A DNA stretch of 64,000 bases from Euwallacea fornicatus (taxonomy: Eukaryota; Arthropoda; Insecta; Coleoptera; Curculionidae): positions 2,728,001-2,792,000 of the forward strand of contig NC_089543.1 of assembly GCF_040115645.1 (NCBI RefSeq), in the 5' to 3' direction. The notes below the pieces were generated by a model. It was not told the origin of the DNA and ran no database searches. It worked only from the letters and a program-made list of their open reading frames with translations. Below, one piece after another: positions 38,320-50,400 of the stretch. Each line of letters begins with the position of its first letter. Within the stretch, counting starts at the first letter, position 1. The translations under genes and the position numbers were made by a program.

Positions 38320-38503
38320 GCTGAAGAATTAATAGATGACTTACTGTCATTAGAATCAAGTTCGCTAGCGTCAGACGGCTTCAAAACCTCGGACAGTTCC
38401 TTAGCCAATGACATTAACATAAAAAATGAACCATATTTACTTAGCGAAACAGAACTTCATGCGATGGCAAAAGACAGACAGAAAAAAGACAACCACAACA
38501 TGA
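38320..38503 (+). CDS. Mitf: Mitf exon: acidic region and start of the basic domain
   Basis: The exon begins in phase 0 after TTTTCAG and ends A|GTAAGT at 38503, one base into the next codon. It encodes A-E-E-L-I-D-D-L-L-S-L-E-S-S-S, the family's acidic activation helix (human MITF has I-D-D-I-I-S-L-E-S-S). Next comes a serine-rich linker, then I-N-I-K-N-E-P, a psi-K-x-E sumoylation-type site placed like IKRE in MITF. It finishes with A-K-D-R-Q-K-K-D-N-H-N-M, the invariant run into the DNA-binding basic region. It can be joined either to the exon ending at 8242 or to the candidate exon ending at 18023. Confidence 0.96.
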
Positions 38504-40327
38504 GTAAGTACCTTCCAGGATGCGCCAGGGAATAATACGAAGAGTTAGAATTCCATAATCCAAGAGGTTTATTATAATATTTAAATGGGGTTACTTATCT
38601 TATCACGAAATATTACAATTTGCGCCACGTTTTGTAGTGGATATCTACCTTCATGCGTAAATTGAATGACTACAATAAAAAATTTACGTCAGACTACTAA
38701 ATGAATAATTAATTTTCTCGTTTAAGCAACTTATGTACAAATTGTCACTTCTGCTTTCTTCAAAATTTAAATGCGAAATGGATTTTGATCGGGTTAATAA
38801 ATTGTCGTCAAACCTAACAGTCATTAGTTGATGGCGCCTCTTTAATACAAAGGTAGAATTTAATATACGCAGTGGTCATTACCGCTACCACTTTTCCCCG
38901 ACATTTCAGTAATCTGAAAATGTTTCTTAAATACGAAAGTGGCAATGAATTATGCATGAAGTTTGCCCATTTAGCCGAATTGAAATTTCTATTAACATAA
39001 AAACGACGTAATGGCCACCCCGTATATCAAAGCTGAGGCTCTCCATGGGAAAGGGTTGTTCTTGTTACAACTATCCCTAAGATTAATAGTTGATCTGAAT
39101 AGGCAACCTTAGACAATGCCGCAAACCCGCATTCTAAATAGATCCATTCCATAGCGACATCTTTATCGATTTTTAATAGCTTAGTAACCAGGGTATAATG
39201 ACGAAATATTCATCGACACTTCAGTTATTTTATCGTTTAATCAACTGCAACATGTCGCAATGATGACGCAAACATTTCGGATAATAAACGAATCAATTCT
39301 GTAGCTATTAAACCAATAAATACAGTCGCAGGGCCTCGTGTATTTGCTAAAAAAAAAACTTAACATCACAATATTCGAATTTTTCAATTACTTAATTTAA
39401 AAACATGCTTTGAATTCGGGATAAATTCACGCTTTTTTCTGATAATATTCTGGATTACTAAAGATTGTTATCTATGTAATGTGTTAGCGGGCAATGTACA
39501 AAGGGTGAAGTATCACTTTGTGCGCCAAGATAATGAATGATATTAGACAGAGGTAGACGCCATAAGAGTTACAATGAGGTAATGCCTATCTATTAGCGTC
39601 AGACACTTGACATGTGTAAACAGAAATTATGTAGGTAAATGGGATATATCCTCTTGTTTGGCAATGAAAATTTTTACTGTAAACCGAGTTATTGTGAATC
39701 TTCTATAATGAGAAACGCTGCTTTCGCCAAGCATACAAAAAATTATCTCTCACTAAAAAATATTAAAACTTTAACAATCCCTGAATAAAATTCATGTAAG
39801 GTTCCCGAAATAATAGCTGTTAAGATTTCGAAAGCCGTAAATAGGAAGCACAAATTAATCTCCATTAAGTGTCCATAATTCAAAAATCAATAAAAATTCG
39901 ACGCCACAGAAAATGTAAAATTTAATATGTATAATCAACCACAAATTGACAAACTTCCCCAAGAGAATTTCATAATTGTTTACTAACTCAAACTTTTCCA
40001 ATTCGAACATATGTGTTAGGTATTTAATCTCAACGGGAAACCCGACAATTTACATGTTTTGGGTGGCCTAAAAGCGATTTGAAAATTATGCTTCGCAGGC
40101 TGTTCGTATGAGTTCTTATACAAAAGAGGCTTAAAAGGGCTTTTAACAAGCACGTCACACAGCTAAAAACCTCCATTTAAGGTTATAAATATGTATGTAG
40201 ATCCTTATAATACCCGTAATTCCTTCAATAAAATTACTCTTAGTATCAGGATTTACATGGCAATTCCTTTAAAATGGCTGGGCAAAAAACGATGTCTTAA
40301 CTTTTAATGGATGACATTATCTTTCAG
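38504..40327. other. Mitf intron
   Basis: The intron has a GTAAGT donor and a TCTTTCAG acceptor, in phase 1. It contains no supported gene or element. Confidence 0.85.
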
Positions 40328-40569
40328 TTGAACGTCGAAGGAGATTTAACATAAATGATCGAATCAAAGAGTTAGGCACGCTCTTACCGAAAAATAACGA
40401 CCCTTACTATGAAATTGTACGGGACGTCCGACCGAATAAGGGTACTATCCTGAAATCGTCCGTCGAATACATTAAATGCTTGAAGAACGAGGTTCATCGG
40501 TTAAAACAATCTGAAGCCAGGCAAAAACAAATGGAAAATTTAAACAGGAGACTCCAATTACGGGTGCAG
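40328..40569 (+). CDS. Mitf: Mitf exon: bHLH and first part of the leucine zipper
   Basis: This is the DNA-binding and dimerisation core. The first two bases complete isoleucine of N-H-N-M-I-E-R-R-R-R-F-N-I-N-D-R. H, E and R stand at the E-box-contacting positions expected for CACGTG/CATGTG binding. Helix 1 ends K-E-L-G-T-L-L-P-K-N-N. The loop reads D-P-Y-Y-E-I-V-R-D-V-R-P-N-K-G, six residues longer than vertebrate D-P-D-M-R-W-N-K-G, a form I recall from Drosophila Mitf. Helix 2 (T-I-L-K-S-S-V-E-Y-I-K-C-L) runs into a zipper with K-N-E-V-H-R-L-K-Q and N-R-R-L-Q-L-R-V-Q. The exon ends at CAG|GTAATT in phase 0. Reading past the donor adds intronic codons only (the open frame to 40671). Confidence 0.97.
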
Positions 40570-42150
40570 GTAATTATCATTTCTTTAATGTATTCTCAAA
40601 AAAAAATAAATGTAATTAGTATTATCATGTATAAATTAAGAGACAATAAGTTTTCCCACAAGCGTGATTAAATATTCCAAATTAGTGTAAAACTATCAAA
40701 AAGGAATTCTTCAACATAAAGTGTAACTAAAATTTCATATCAACGTAAACCTACTAACGTTTCGTTAATGAGAAATAGAGGGTTCTAAAGTTTTATTTAA
40801 TTTTATTTCTGGCAACTTTTACAGTTCTTCAGGTATTAAATTCGAAATAACCTTTTTTACACTTCCTTCTCCAAAAAGAAACGGGATAGTTACTGCCCGT
40901 ATATTTTTGCAAATTTAAATTCTTGTTCATTTAGGTAATTTTTAGGTTCTTAGCTTGTAATCGATATTTCTAGCTGTTTTTTAGACATTTATTTTTCTCA
41001 CTGACTGTGTTTGGGACACCCTGTGCCTACATGGAACGTAATTTTTGATAAATACACATATGCAAGTGACGTCAAATAACTGATAAATCAAAGAACAAAA
41101 CGATTGTGCTCAGGCTTCGCTAGATGATACTTCTTTTACATAACAATATGCATAATCATAGCTTGAATAAATATTACACACACTAAGTAAAAGTAAATAT
41201 GTGCTTTAAAATTATTAGAATTTGTTCGCCTAAGATCAGCTGAATTATCAAAAATTACACTAATGATATTTTATAATTGGCTTATTTTCATGCCAATTTT
41301 AACGTTAATTTTGGTATGCCAGCGTTAAAAAATTGAGCCCAAGACTATTCATATCTCAATGAAATTACAAACAGCATGAATGGTTTCTCACGCCGTTCCA
41401 ATCCTAACACCATTATTAAGAATTAATACTGTAAAATTAAAGCGGTTGTTCCGGATGCAAGTGTATTTTTCTAATAAGCCATATTAATTAGGACCCAGCA
41501 AAGGCGAACCAGCAATTTTGAAATAACCTTCACCATAACAGTGATAATTAACAAAGGACAGTGCTACTGAAAAATTGAGTAGATTCTTAAATAAATAGTG
41601 CTCAGAAATGAACGTTTCTGTTGTTCAATTGTGTGTCTCATCACCCATCAGCTGATTTACAAATTTATAACTAAACTTTAGTTTGGTCAACGCATTATAC
41701 TATATTGACAATTGGTAACACCCCATAAAAATTACTTCCGTTGGCTAATACATAGAACAGTACAGGCATAAACATTATATTCTAAACTAGCGTGATCGGT
41801 AAACAATAGAAACAAATAATTCATTGCCATAGTTACACGCAAAACTACATATAGTATTTTGAAATTAGCGTTTTGCCAATTAGTACCGCCACGACGACGA
41901 ATCCGGCAAACTACATTTATTTGCATTCTGTTACGATTCATTTACAATGATAAATCAAATCTTTTACGAAAAGATTGACTTGCTAAAGTTATTAGATTTC
42001 TGAATTTTATATTCTCACACATACGTGCATTGTTAATTAGCACTTTTAAAAGCTGACTCAAAACCGTATAGCGACCTCTATAGGAGTAAGCTACCAAATG
42101 GCCCATCGATCGAATCAAAAAGGAATTTCAACTAATTAGTTTGCTTTTAG
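40570..42150. other. Mitf intron
   Basis: The intron has a GTAATT donor and a TTGCTTTTAG acceptor, in phase 0. A GGGACACCCTGT string at 41013-41024 resembles the end of a short DNA transposon, but no partner end is seen. The - strand frame at 41732-41941 has no family features. Confidence 0.8.
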
Positions 42151-42414
42151 GAATTGGAACGACAAGCAAAATCCCACGGCCTTCCGGTATCAGATTTCAA
42201 CTGGCAAAGCCAATCAATCAATAACAACAACAATCCCTCATCGTACAACTCATACTCCAACAACACCATGGATGTGGGTCTGAACAATAACTTAGAGAGT
42301 TTGGACCACAAATTGGAGAACGCATTGGAACACAGTCTGGACAATTTAGATCACAATAGGCCGCCTTCAGTTACCGATATTATGGCGCCTATCTTTGGGG
42401 ATTCCATTCAGAAA
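42151..42414 (+). CDS. Mitf: Mitf exon: end of zipper and N-rich region
   Basis: It opens with E-L-E-R-Q-A-K-S-H-G-L-P, continuing the zipper and matching human E-L-E-M-Q-A-R-A-H-G-L. An asparagine- and serine-rich stretch (S-I-N-N-N-N-N-P-S-S-Y) follows, then a leucine-rich acidic region (N-L-E-S-L-D-H-K-L-E-N-A-L-E-H), ending P-I-F-G-D-S-I-Q-K. I place the donor at AAA|GTCTGT (42415). That joins in phase 0 to 42467, where the family's conserved C-terminal motif continues. The donor is weak. Reading on without splicing gives a different tail ending at 42537. The - strand frame at 42147-42344 is a shadow. Confidence 0.92.
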
Positions 42415-42466
42415 GTCTGTATAAAAACCTTTTGTCTGGAGAAGATTTTCATTTCGTCCTTCATAG
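42415..42466. other. Mitf 52-bp mini-intron
   Basis: GTCTGT to CTTCATAG. Removal is inferred because it joins two parts of the protein in phase 0 and restores the conserved C-terminal segment. The length is near the lower limit for insect introns. It is not a multiple of three, so retention shifts the frame. Confidence 0.8.
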
Positions 42467-42739
42467 ATGCCCGATGTAATATCCGACGCGACTTTAAGTT
42501 TATCGGCAGCAATGGAAGAAGGTATGGACGACGATGATCTCGTATATGGCGTCAACGGTGACCCAATGCTTTCCTCCCCGAATGCCCTCACGAGGGATAC
42601 TTTCCTCGTTCGAAATACATCACCCGTTCACCATAGATCTGGCGACCCTCTGCTTTCAGAAGAGCGCATACCAACTCCAACACCCACCAGCCATATCGAC
42701 GATGGGGGAGATACCTTGGATATAGATATGATAGCATGA
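42467..42739 (+). CDS. Mitf: Mitf last coding exon: conserved C-terminal activation motif
   Basis: After the CATAG acceptor it encodes 90 residues and stops at TGA 42737-42739. It begins M-P-D-V-I-S-D-A-T-L-S, then has the acidic E-E-G-M-D-D-D-D-L. Next is N-G-D-P-M-L-S-S-P, equivalent to the T/S-D-P-L-L-S-S motif near the end of MITF, TFE3 and TFEB. Further on are S-G-D-P-L-L-S-E and a proline/threonine-rich P-T-P-T-P-T-S, ending D-I-D-M-I-A. The ATG at its first codon is by chance; a separate 90-residue gene starting there is unlikely because the family match continues across the splice. Confidence 0.92.
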   Translation: MPDVISDATLSLSAAMEEGMDDDDLVYGVNGDPMLSSPNALTRDTFLVRNTSPVHHRSGDPLLSEERIPTPTPTSHIDDGGDTLDIDMIA

Positions 42740-43182
42740 TTTTAATCTCACCTCTAGGGGAGACGTAGATCCTAGCTTGAGTTAGTAGAAATATGCTTTA
42801 AGCTTGATCTACAAGTTACTTTAAAGAGTTCAGGTTGCTGCTATCTTAGTTCCAAACCTAGAATTTACTCGTGTACATTCCAAGAAGTTACCGATATTTG
42901 AAGTTTCGTGCTTCAGGTGTAAAATCACGATTTTTGATCATTAGCCACCTATTAAACTAAGTAGCTAATAAGAATTTGTAGGTCAGGCATACAAAGACAG
43001 CGGCATTACAGGTCACATTAGAATGCTTAATCTGAGTTAACTTAACGTTTTAGTTTTGTATTCAGTGTAAATTATAATATAACAACAGAATGAGTTTATT
43101 TCACATGGATATTTCAGAAGCCGATAAGGTGTACTTCTCAGTAAATGGCCAGCTTGAAGTTGATGAAATGTGTTGAAATAAA
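42740..43182 (+). other. Mitf: Probable Mitf 3' UTR
   Basis: Non-coding sequence after the Mitf stop, containing AATAAA at 43177-43182. A further AATAAA at 43648-43653 could give a longer transcript. The true cleavage site cannot be fixed from sequence. Confidence 0.45.
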
Positions 43183-46100
43183 TGTTGAAAACTAGTCGGA
43201 TCTCAATAAGGGTTAATAACGGTACTAATATTTGCTACTGCATTGTTCATTTGCCATCTTTCATAATCTCCCTTTTATTTAACGACAGAGATTATACTCG
43301 TATGTAACGTCCTTTCTAAAAATACCACTTTAAGGCCATACTGATTTGGCAGGCGCAATATTAATTATAATAGCAATAAGTGGCTTTAGGAATGTTAAAA
43401 TGACAGGGTATTGACAAATCAAGTAAGAATCAACAAAAAATTAGAAATTACATATTAGACATAATTAAGATTGAGCGGAGTGGACGGTTTATTTCGTCAA
43501 TGTGCGTTGATGATACACAGGAATTAGTTTTAAATGCGTTCATCATTTATTTTTATGCGTCCACTAGAGTCGTATCCCTTGTGATACTTTGAGACAACAT
43601 AAAACATGTGATAACCAAAAATAACAAGATCAATAATACTTTCTTGTAATAAATTTATGTTTCTTTTAGCCCATACATCAGGTCACTTTATGTCAGCAGA
43701 ACTCGAGCACTTGATGGAATCATTCCTTTTTTTTTTAGTTACAGAGCGATAAAGAATTAGTAAGGTATAATGGTATAAGCTTCTTTTCGGATTTCTTGTA
43801 TATATATATATATATTTAAATATTTAGCTTAAATTTAAACTGTAAATTGTAGCTGACACGCGTGAGAGAAGGGTCAGCTATAATTAACAGGGAACTGTGC
43901 GAGTAAACTGACATGTCGACAGGTTATTAAAATCTGTGTGATGTTTTTTATGGCATCATGATCAACTTTATTATCAAAAAGTTCTTTTTAACTGAATTAA
44001 CCTAAATTAAACAACTTGTCGTAAAATAACTCTGTACTGCTGGAATTCTGCTAGTATAAAGCAAATGTCCTGTACTTTTTAAGTGTAATAGATACAATGA
44101 GCTAGTACTCTTAAAATCCAACCTTTTGTGACTATTCAAAGTATCATAAAGTATTTAATAGACTTTACAATTATATAACTTAGGCTAGTTTCAGTGGACC
44201 TCATACGAAGTGGTAGTTACCAAAAATAATTTACATGTAGCACCTATAGGTGATTCTCATCGATACAAGGCCTTGTTTTTATTAATAATATTCGCATGAG
44301 ACGGAAAATTAATGCCATTGTCAAATACACGTTGACCAAAGTGGGTGCTCTAACTCATAATGATGGGAAATAAATTTATCTGCGCACACGCAAGTTTAAA
44401 ACCCGAGAGGCAACTTTATCTTGCGTAAAATGAATTTAACTAATGGTTAATGGTATGTAATGAGCTTATTTTATTTCGTTTAGTTAAGCCTTTGCTCATT
44501 CTTACTTCATTATAATAGATCGTTATAGAGAATTGTGTTCGTCCGTAAAGATTTAGACGCAAAAATAAACTGCGAGAGACTAAAGAGTAAATTATAAAAT
44601 GGATATTGTTGAAAATTATGATATTCATAAGTGATATTGTTGTTAGTTTAACTTTTCTAGTTATTACACATTTTGTTTTAACGAGAGTGACTTTCTTACG
44701 TGACCATCACCACCTCCATGCATACCACCTCAAGCTTATCGTAACATGCAATTTTTCCTAGCTTTAAAGAACTGTGTGTCTACTGCAAATTTTGTTGAAC
44801 ATGAGCATAAAACTTATATCGTCGTTGTTATCTTACGTTTTGAAAATCATAGTTTATTTAAACCAATTAAAATTTATTATATTTGTTCAAATAATTTCTA
44901 CTGTTAGTTTATTTTGTCCTTTTAACAACCCATTTTACATAAAAAGCAAATTCAAAAAAAACTTTACATACCTAAATATTTTATGTGTGGCAAGGAAGAT
45001 TATTACGATTATTTTTCATTACCCGGTCTCGTCAAGGTAACAACCCATAACATTCCGATTTGAATCTAAAATTCCATTAGAAGGCGTCCGCAAATATTTT
45101 ACCCGTTCTTCAGGTATGTTGGATGGCTACAAAGTCGTATTTCATTATGAATTGCCACTACACTTTTATCGTTGTAGTTTCAAAACACATATTCCTCTGA
45201 TTTATATCCCAAAAGCTAAATTAGGTTTACGGAAGTAGCCCGAAAACTTCCAGCTTCGGCAAGAAAAATATGTGATTTATTGAAAGTTTTTGATTGTTTA
45301 TCGAAGCTGGATGTGGGGATTACTTGCACTGGCTACATGCATCTGTCTAGCTTACCTCTATCTGAAATTTTAAAGGAAATAATACAAGCAATTGATCATA
45401 GTAATATTACAGTACCCATACAAAGATAGAGCGCGCCTTCCAACCTGTCAAGCATAGAATTAATGGAAATTGAAATTTTGAGGAAAATTTAACAGGATAT
45501 CAAAATTATGCTGGTGATAGGATGAGGATAAGAACTGAAATTAAATACCTTTTTACAGATGACGACAGATTCATTACCACCTAGATATCTCGTCATCGAA
45601 AGAAATTATCAGAACGGTCAGGTTTTAGCAATGAAGGCGAACTTGTCAAAAAAGCATTTAGGGCATTTTTGTTACTAGTAGTCGGCACTTTTACACAAAA
45701 ACGAAAATCCTCCAAATTAATAAGGAAAAGGATCAAAGAAAACAATACCACTGTTCCGACGCATTAATAATAACGCGGGTCGAGTTGGTGGAGTAAATGC
45801 TTGCTGGACTGATTTTCTTATTTTGTTGAAACCCCTGTTAAAGAAAGTACGTTTATATTCAGAATTTTTGCTAAGGGTACATTTTTGGATATTATACCAA
45901 TTACGTATAAAACTACAAAATTTCATAAAATATTTTTGTGCGGAACTGAATTTGTAAAAAATTTCGCCGAGTACGTGTAGAAACAATATAGCAATGGAAT
46001 GTGTTTATATGACAAAGTTGCAAACTCGTAATATGGCATATAACTTGTAATAAAACTAGTATCATATTCAGGCAGCATTTTTATTACTTTCGGGTTAACT

Positions 46101-46899
46101 TAGAATGTGATATTTGATTTAAGAGGAAATAAAATATTTTATATTTTTTAATAATACATTTTCATTTAAAAGAAATCGTAAACGGTTCTATAAGAATACT
46201 TCCAAAATTTAATAGATTTGTAAAGACACCACTTAAAGTCCCAACAATAGTTTAAAAATTTATTGACCAAGTATATGAGAAATTTACGTTGTTTGTCGGT
46301 TTCTTTAAATTACGCACTATAAAATAAGATCTGCATAATTAAAACTATTGGAAATATAATAAATTATCTCACACTACAATTTTCCGTTCGATATTACAAA
46401 AAATAAGAGTGTTATTAATTAAAACCATTAAATCTGTGTGCAAAGTAATACCGCTTTACTACCTCACAAAATAGTGGTAGTTTTATTTTGGTGTGCATTA
46501 CTGGTCGTTATAAAAAGCACTTACTTGACTCAGATTAAGCTCAAGCTTGAAACCAATTGAATTAGAGAAATATTGATGACCTTTGTAAAAATGTTTGTGA
46601 ATATTTGCGGGTGATGGCGAAAAATTGAATAAATACAATGAAAAATTAATTTAGATTGCGTATACCTACTCCATTGACAGCCTAACGAAAATTTGAAACC
46701 ATCAGTGGAAAACCAAATAGTTTTCTGCATCATTTGAAGGTTCATCATGGTTCAGCCATTACAATTTTAAGTAGTCTCAAAATTTGACTACCTGAAAGTG
46801 TCTGCTGCTCAGTTTTGGTTGAACTTGAAATTTACAAATCAACAATGATCTTTCTTGGAACAATGAAAAAGAAACAAAATTGTACAGATCGCGAGCAAA
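43183..46899. other. Mitf to Khc-73 intergenic region
   Basis: AT-rich, no supported gene. It includes a (TA)n microsatellite (about 43797-43815) and AT-rich open frames at 44440-45040. An 89-codon - strand frame (45717-45986) has no recognised motif. Confidence 0.5.
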
Positions 46900-47367
46900 T
46901 GTCCTTGGTCCTTCGAGCTTAGCTCTAAACAACAACTACGCAAGTACAACATTATTGACGTAAGCGACTCAAATCGTTAGCACACTACAGTAAACTGAAG
47001 CTTTTATCGTCTGTAGTTGGGAAGCGCTACTACCAGAGGACGCTACGTGTAAAAGTAGGATCTGTTAGTATTTGAGAGGAGTCTCCCTCTTTCGTCAAAA
47101 ACATCACTGTAAAAATGAAAATACACCACGACGGAAGGTAAAATTTGCGCAGTCCATTGAATAAATCGAATTCGTACAGCGCAATGTCCAATACTGCGTT
47201 CACTCGAATATGGCGAAAGTAGTCGGTTTACGTGTTGTGATAAGTGCTATCTTGTGACTTACTATGTTCGAAAATGGATAGTAACGATTGAAAATATACA
47301 AAGGAAGTGTGATAATTGTGTAAATACGAGATATTTCGTTGATTAGTTTAATAAATATTAAGAAGAA
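46900..47367 (+). promoter_or_regulatory. Khc-73: Probable Khc-73 promoter and 5' UTR
   Basis: From about 46900 the sequence becomes richer in G+C and CpG (GACGTAAGCGACTC, GAAGCGCTAC, GGACGCTACGTG, CACGACGGAAGG, CAGCGCAATG) than the region upstream. This is as expected near a constitutive insect promoter. The last 130 bases before the ATG are AT-rich leader. No TATA box at a fitting distance or single start site is evident. Short ATGs precede the coding start (for example 47118). Confidence 0.4.
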
Positions 47368-47422
47368 ATGGCAACGGACAAAATAAAAGTGGCCGTAAGG
47401 CTCCGTCCTTTTAATCGAAGAG
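47368..47422 (+). CDS. Khc-73: Khc-73 first coding exon (kinesin-3 motor start)
   Basis: ATG 47368 in the good context AAGAAATGG encodes M-A-T-D-K-I-K-V-A-V-R-L-R-P-F-N-R-R, the first beta strand of a kinesin motor domain. It is the usual N-terminus of Khc-73/KIF13 proteins, plus-end-directed kinesin-3 motors for endosomal and polarity cargo. The exon ends one base into a codon at G|GTAAGC. The R-P-F-N-R-R-E-L-E-L run formed with the next exon separates it from Unc-104/KIF1A (R-P-F-N-S-R-E). The kinesin start leaves little doubt about the ATG. Confidence 0.94.
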
Positions 47423-50400
47423 GTAAGCTGTAAATATATGCAGATGATCATAATCTAAAAAGCACCATAAATGCTAAAAATAACCTTTCCGATACCTCCA
47501 AGACAGTGTCACTTCCATATTCTCTTGGCGTGATTCTGAATCATTCGTTACAAATGACTGGTTCTCAACCGTGTTTTTGTATTGATATTGCTACACTCAG
47601 GTGAATTTCAAAAATAGTATAAACCAATTTTATCATTGGTGTTCTCGAGATAACGTAGCCTAAGCAAAATAAATAAATACAAAATCAATATGGGAAATAA
47701 ACGCCTTAATAATCACAAAGAAAGCCTTGATGGCTGTAGGAGAGAACGAGCTTAATAAACACATTCCTTTCATTGTTGTTGAAGACGACAAAACATTTTT
47801 TGATGAAACAGACATCATGAAATCAGGTTGGAGTTAATACCTGAACTTCGCAAATGTGGACCTTCCGAAAATATTCTTATTTACCTGGCGTACCGACTCA
47901 AAAGCTCAGCTGTACCTGATGACCCTTTCACTTTCCGCATTAACGAAACGCAAACACGTGTGGTGGACGTATATTATAGCAGACCAGACAATAAACTTTG
48001 CAGAAACAGAGTCAGCTAAAGTTTTTAAGCTCTAAGAATTCGAAAAAAAATGGCTGATGATGTTGACATTACTAATACTGACCCTTAGCTGTCAAGGCAC
48101 AAAGTGACTAGTTTTTAAGGGGATATAAATCGGGCAGGTAGGACAGCTGGTCTCTGGGCGTTTTGTAAGCAATTAGACTGTAAAAAACTACCTGTTCTAC
48201 CATTTATGTTACCAGATAGTGGAAAAATTAAAGGCACCAAAGCCGACAATGAGTTTTAGAAACGAGGGGAGAATATTGATGAGACTGTGGGCTGATTAGA
48301 GCCATATTTCGCGGAAAAATATTAAAACCCTATATGGACATATGAAGGATGAAAAAGGCTGAGCAAACACTCCAATTTAATAAAAATATTTTGATTAAGA
48401 AATCCTATTAAAAAGTAACTTATAATTAGATCTCCTTAATGTATCCTTCTCTAAGTGAGATACACAGATTAACTTGTTATCTACTATATCTTCTAATCAG
48501 CTAATTTGAATTTTCGATGTGTAATCAAATAAATATATTTTTCCCAAAAATTCCACGATAATTACTTACGGATATTAGAAGTTCTACTAATGCATAATAG
48601 GAACATAGTTGCAGTTTGGTCAATTTTTCTACATGGTTTGACACAATTAGTTATGAAAAATAATGATTCTACATACTTGTATAATAATAAGCCATGGTAT
48701 GTCAGTAACATATCCTTATAACCCATACTGTTTACAAACCTGTCCGTTTAGTACTTTGATTGATGTTCTCAAAGATACAAAGACATGTATCCGCAATACC
48801 AAACTTGAAGTTTTGTAAAAAAAATGTGGTAAAATAAACGCGTCATAATGTATGTATTTTCATGGTATTAATATGTGAAAATAAGTCACAGGTTAACATA
48901 GCAAACGTCATTTATACGAAATATAAAAAAAGTAAATAGAACCAACGATATTATATGCTTAATTGAAAATTGATGATGGTACACATGTTAAAGTGGCTAA
49001 GCCAACATTTGACCGAAAATATCTTTTTTAAGTTTTAGATTATGAAATTTATCAAAAATTGATTTTGAACGTGGAATGGAAGATACTTTCCTATAGGAAT
49101 ATTTTGTTGTATATTTAATTCATTAAACACAAGTCTTCGAATCCTGATTGTTAAGGTGTTACCAAAACTTTGGCGCAGTTCTTTTGAGTTTCGAACATTT
49201 TGTTTGAGAAACACTACACGCGATTAAAGAAACTATTCACAAAAGGTCACATTTTAATTTCCTTTTGGTGCTACAAAAGAAAAGTGACTTACTGTTAATC
49301 CTAATAGTTTGATGTTACCTATCATAAACGGCGTTTCTTGTTTTTTTAGACAAACGAAATTAACAATTCGAGTCTCTTGTCCAATAACCGTTGTTATACG
49401 GTATATCTACAACCGAATCAATAATATTGGATAAGCAGTTAGACGTCGTTGGTTTGTGATGAACGAAATTTCGCTAGTCAAATTAAGGCTAATTCAACTG
49501 ATTACAAAAGACCCTTATATTCCGAAAATAATGATATTTATTTCCGAATACGAAATATTTGTAATGGAACTTTTTTGACGAGATTTTTTTGCACTACCAA
49601 ATGAATATACAAATGGTGGAATATAAGTGAAATTAATATCTACATTATTTTTAAAAACAATAAAGTCCTACAAGTAAAGTTGGCTTCGGGCCACAATCCT
49701 GCGCTATCTGATTCTGCAACTTTAATAACTCAATTTTACCTGATAAATGCAGCTTATTCATAATAAATACAAAAGATAAATTATTCTACGATTAAGCTAA
49801 CTGGTTGCTTAATGAATCAGTTTATCATAATATTGGCGGCTTAACGGAAATAAGACAATAACACAGATAATTTCAATTGTAACTCTATATGGTAATTTAG
49901 TACTATGCATAATAACTTTCCAAATTCATGCAGTACCTAATCCACTCTTCTGTTGCAAATTAATTCTGAAGACGTAAATTGTTAAATTAATTCCACGAAA
50001 TTTTGGTTTAAGCACCGTTAAAGGCCTCTCATATTACTTTGAAGGATATTAGGACACCTTTCACGCCGGGAGTGGCATATTAAATGGTCTCTTTTTCAGC
50101 TCTCTCTTTTTTTGGGCGATCAACAAAAAATAATAAAATTTAAAATTTTAATTAGAATATAAAATATGGTTAAATATTATAGGCGAACAAACAAATGAGA
50201 TAAATCCAAATCGCTGCACGTAAACTTAAGTAAATTATTGTCAAATTTGTGGTCACATCAAATAGGAAGGGAAACTGTGAATACTCAATTAGAATTAAAT
50301 GTTATTGTAACGTGAAATAAAAACGGAAGAAAACTGCTTGTACTAAATACTGACGTGCCACCATTTTGGCCCCTAATATATCTTTTCTTTCTCCCTGACC

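Noticed and set aside
41013..41024. GGGACACCCTGT as a transposon end
   Set aside because: No inverted partner or target duplication could be found nearby.
42147..42344. Minus-strand open frame over the Mitf zipper exon
   Set aside because: It is a shadow of the + strand exon, with no independent motif.
42467..42739. Separate small gene starting at ATG 42467
   Set aside because: The segment contains the conserved C-terminal MITF/TFE motif and joins in phase to the preceding exon.
43797..43815. TATATA run as a promoter TATA box
   Set aside because: It is a dinucleotide microsatellite in the intergenic region, with no gene start at a suitable distance.
44774..45040. 88-codon hydrophobic-looking frame as a membrane protein
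   Set aside because: Its composition follows AT richness (I, L, F, K codons), with no promoter, conservation cue or motif.
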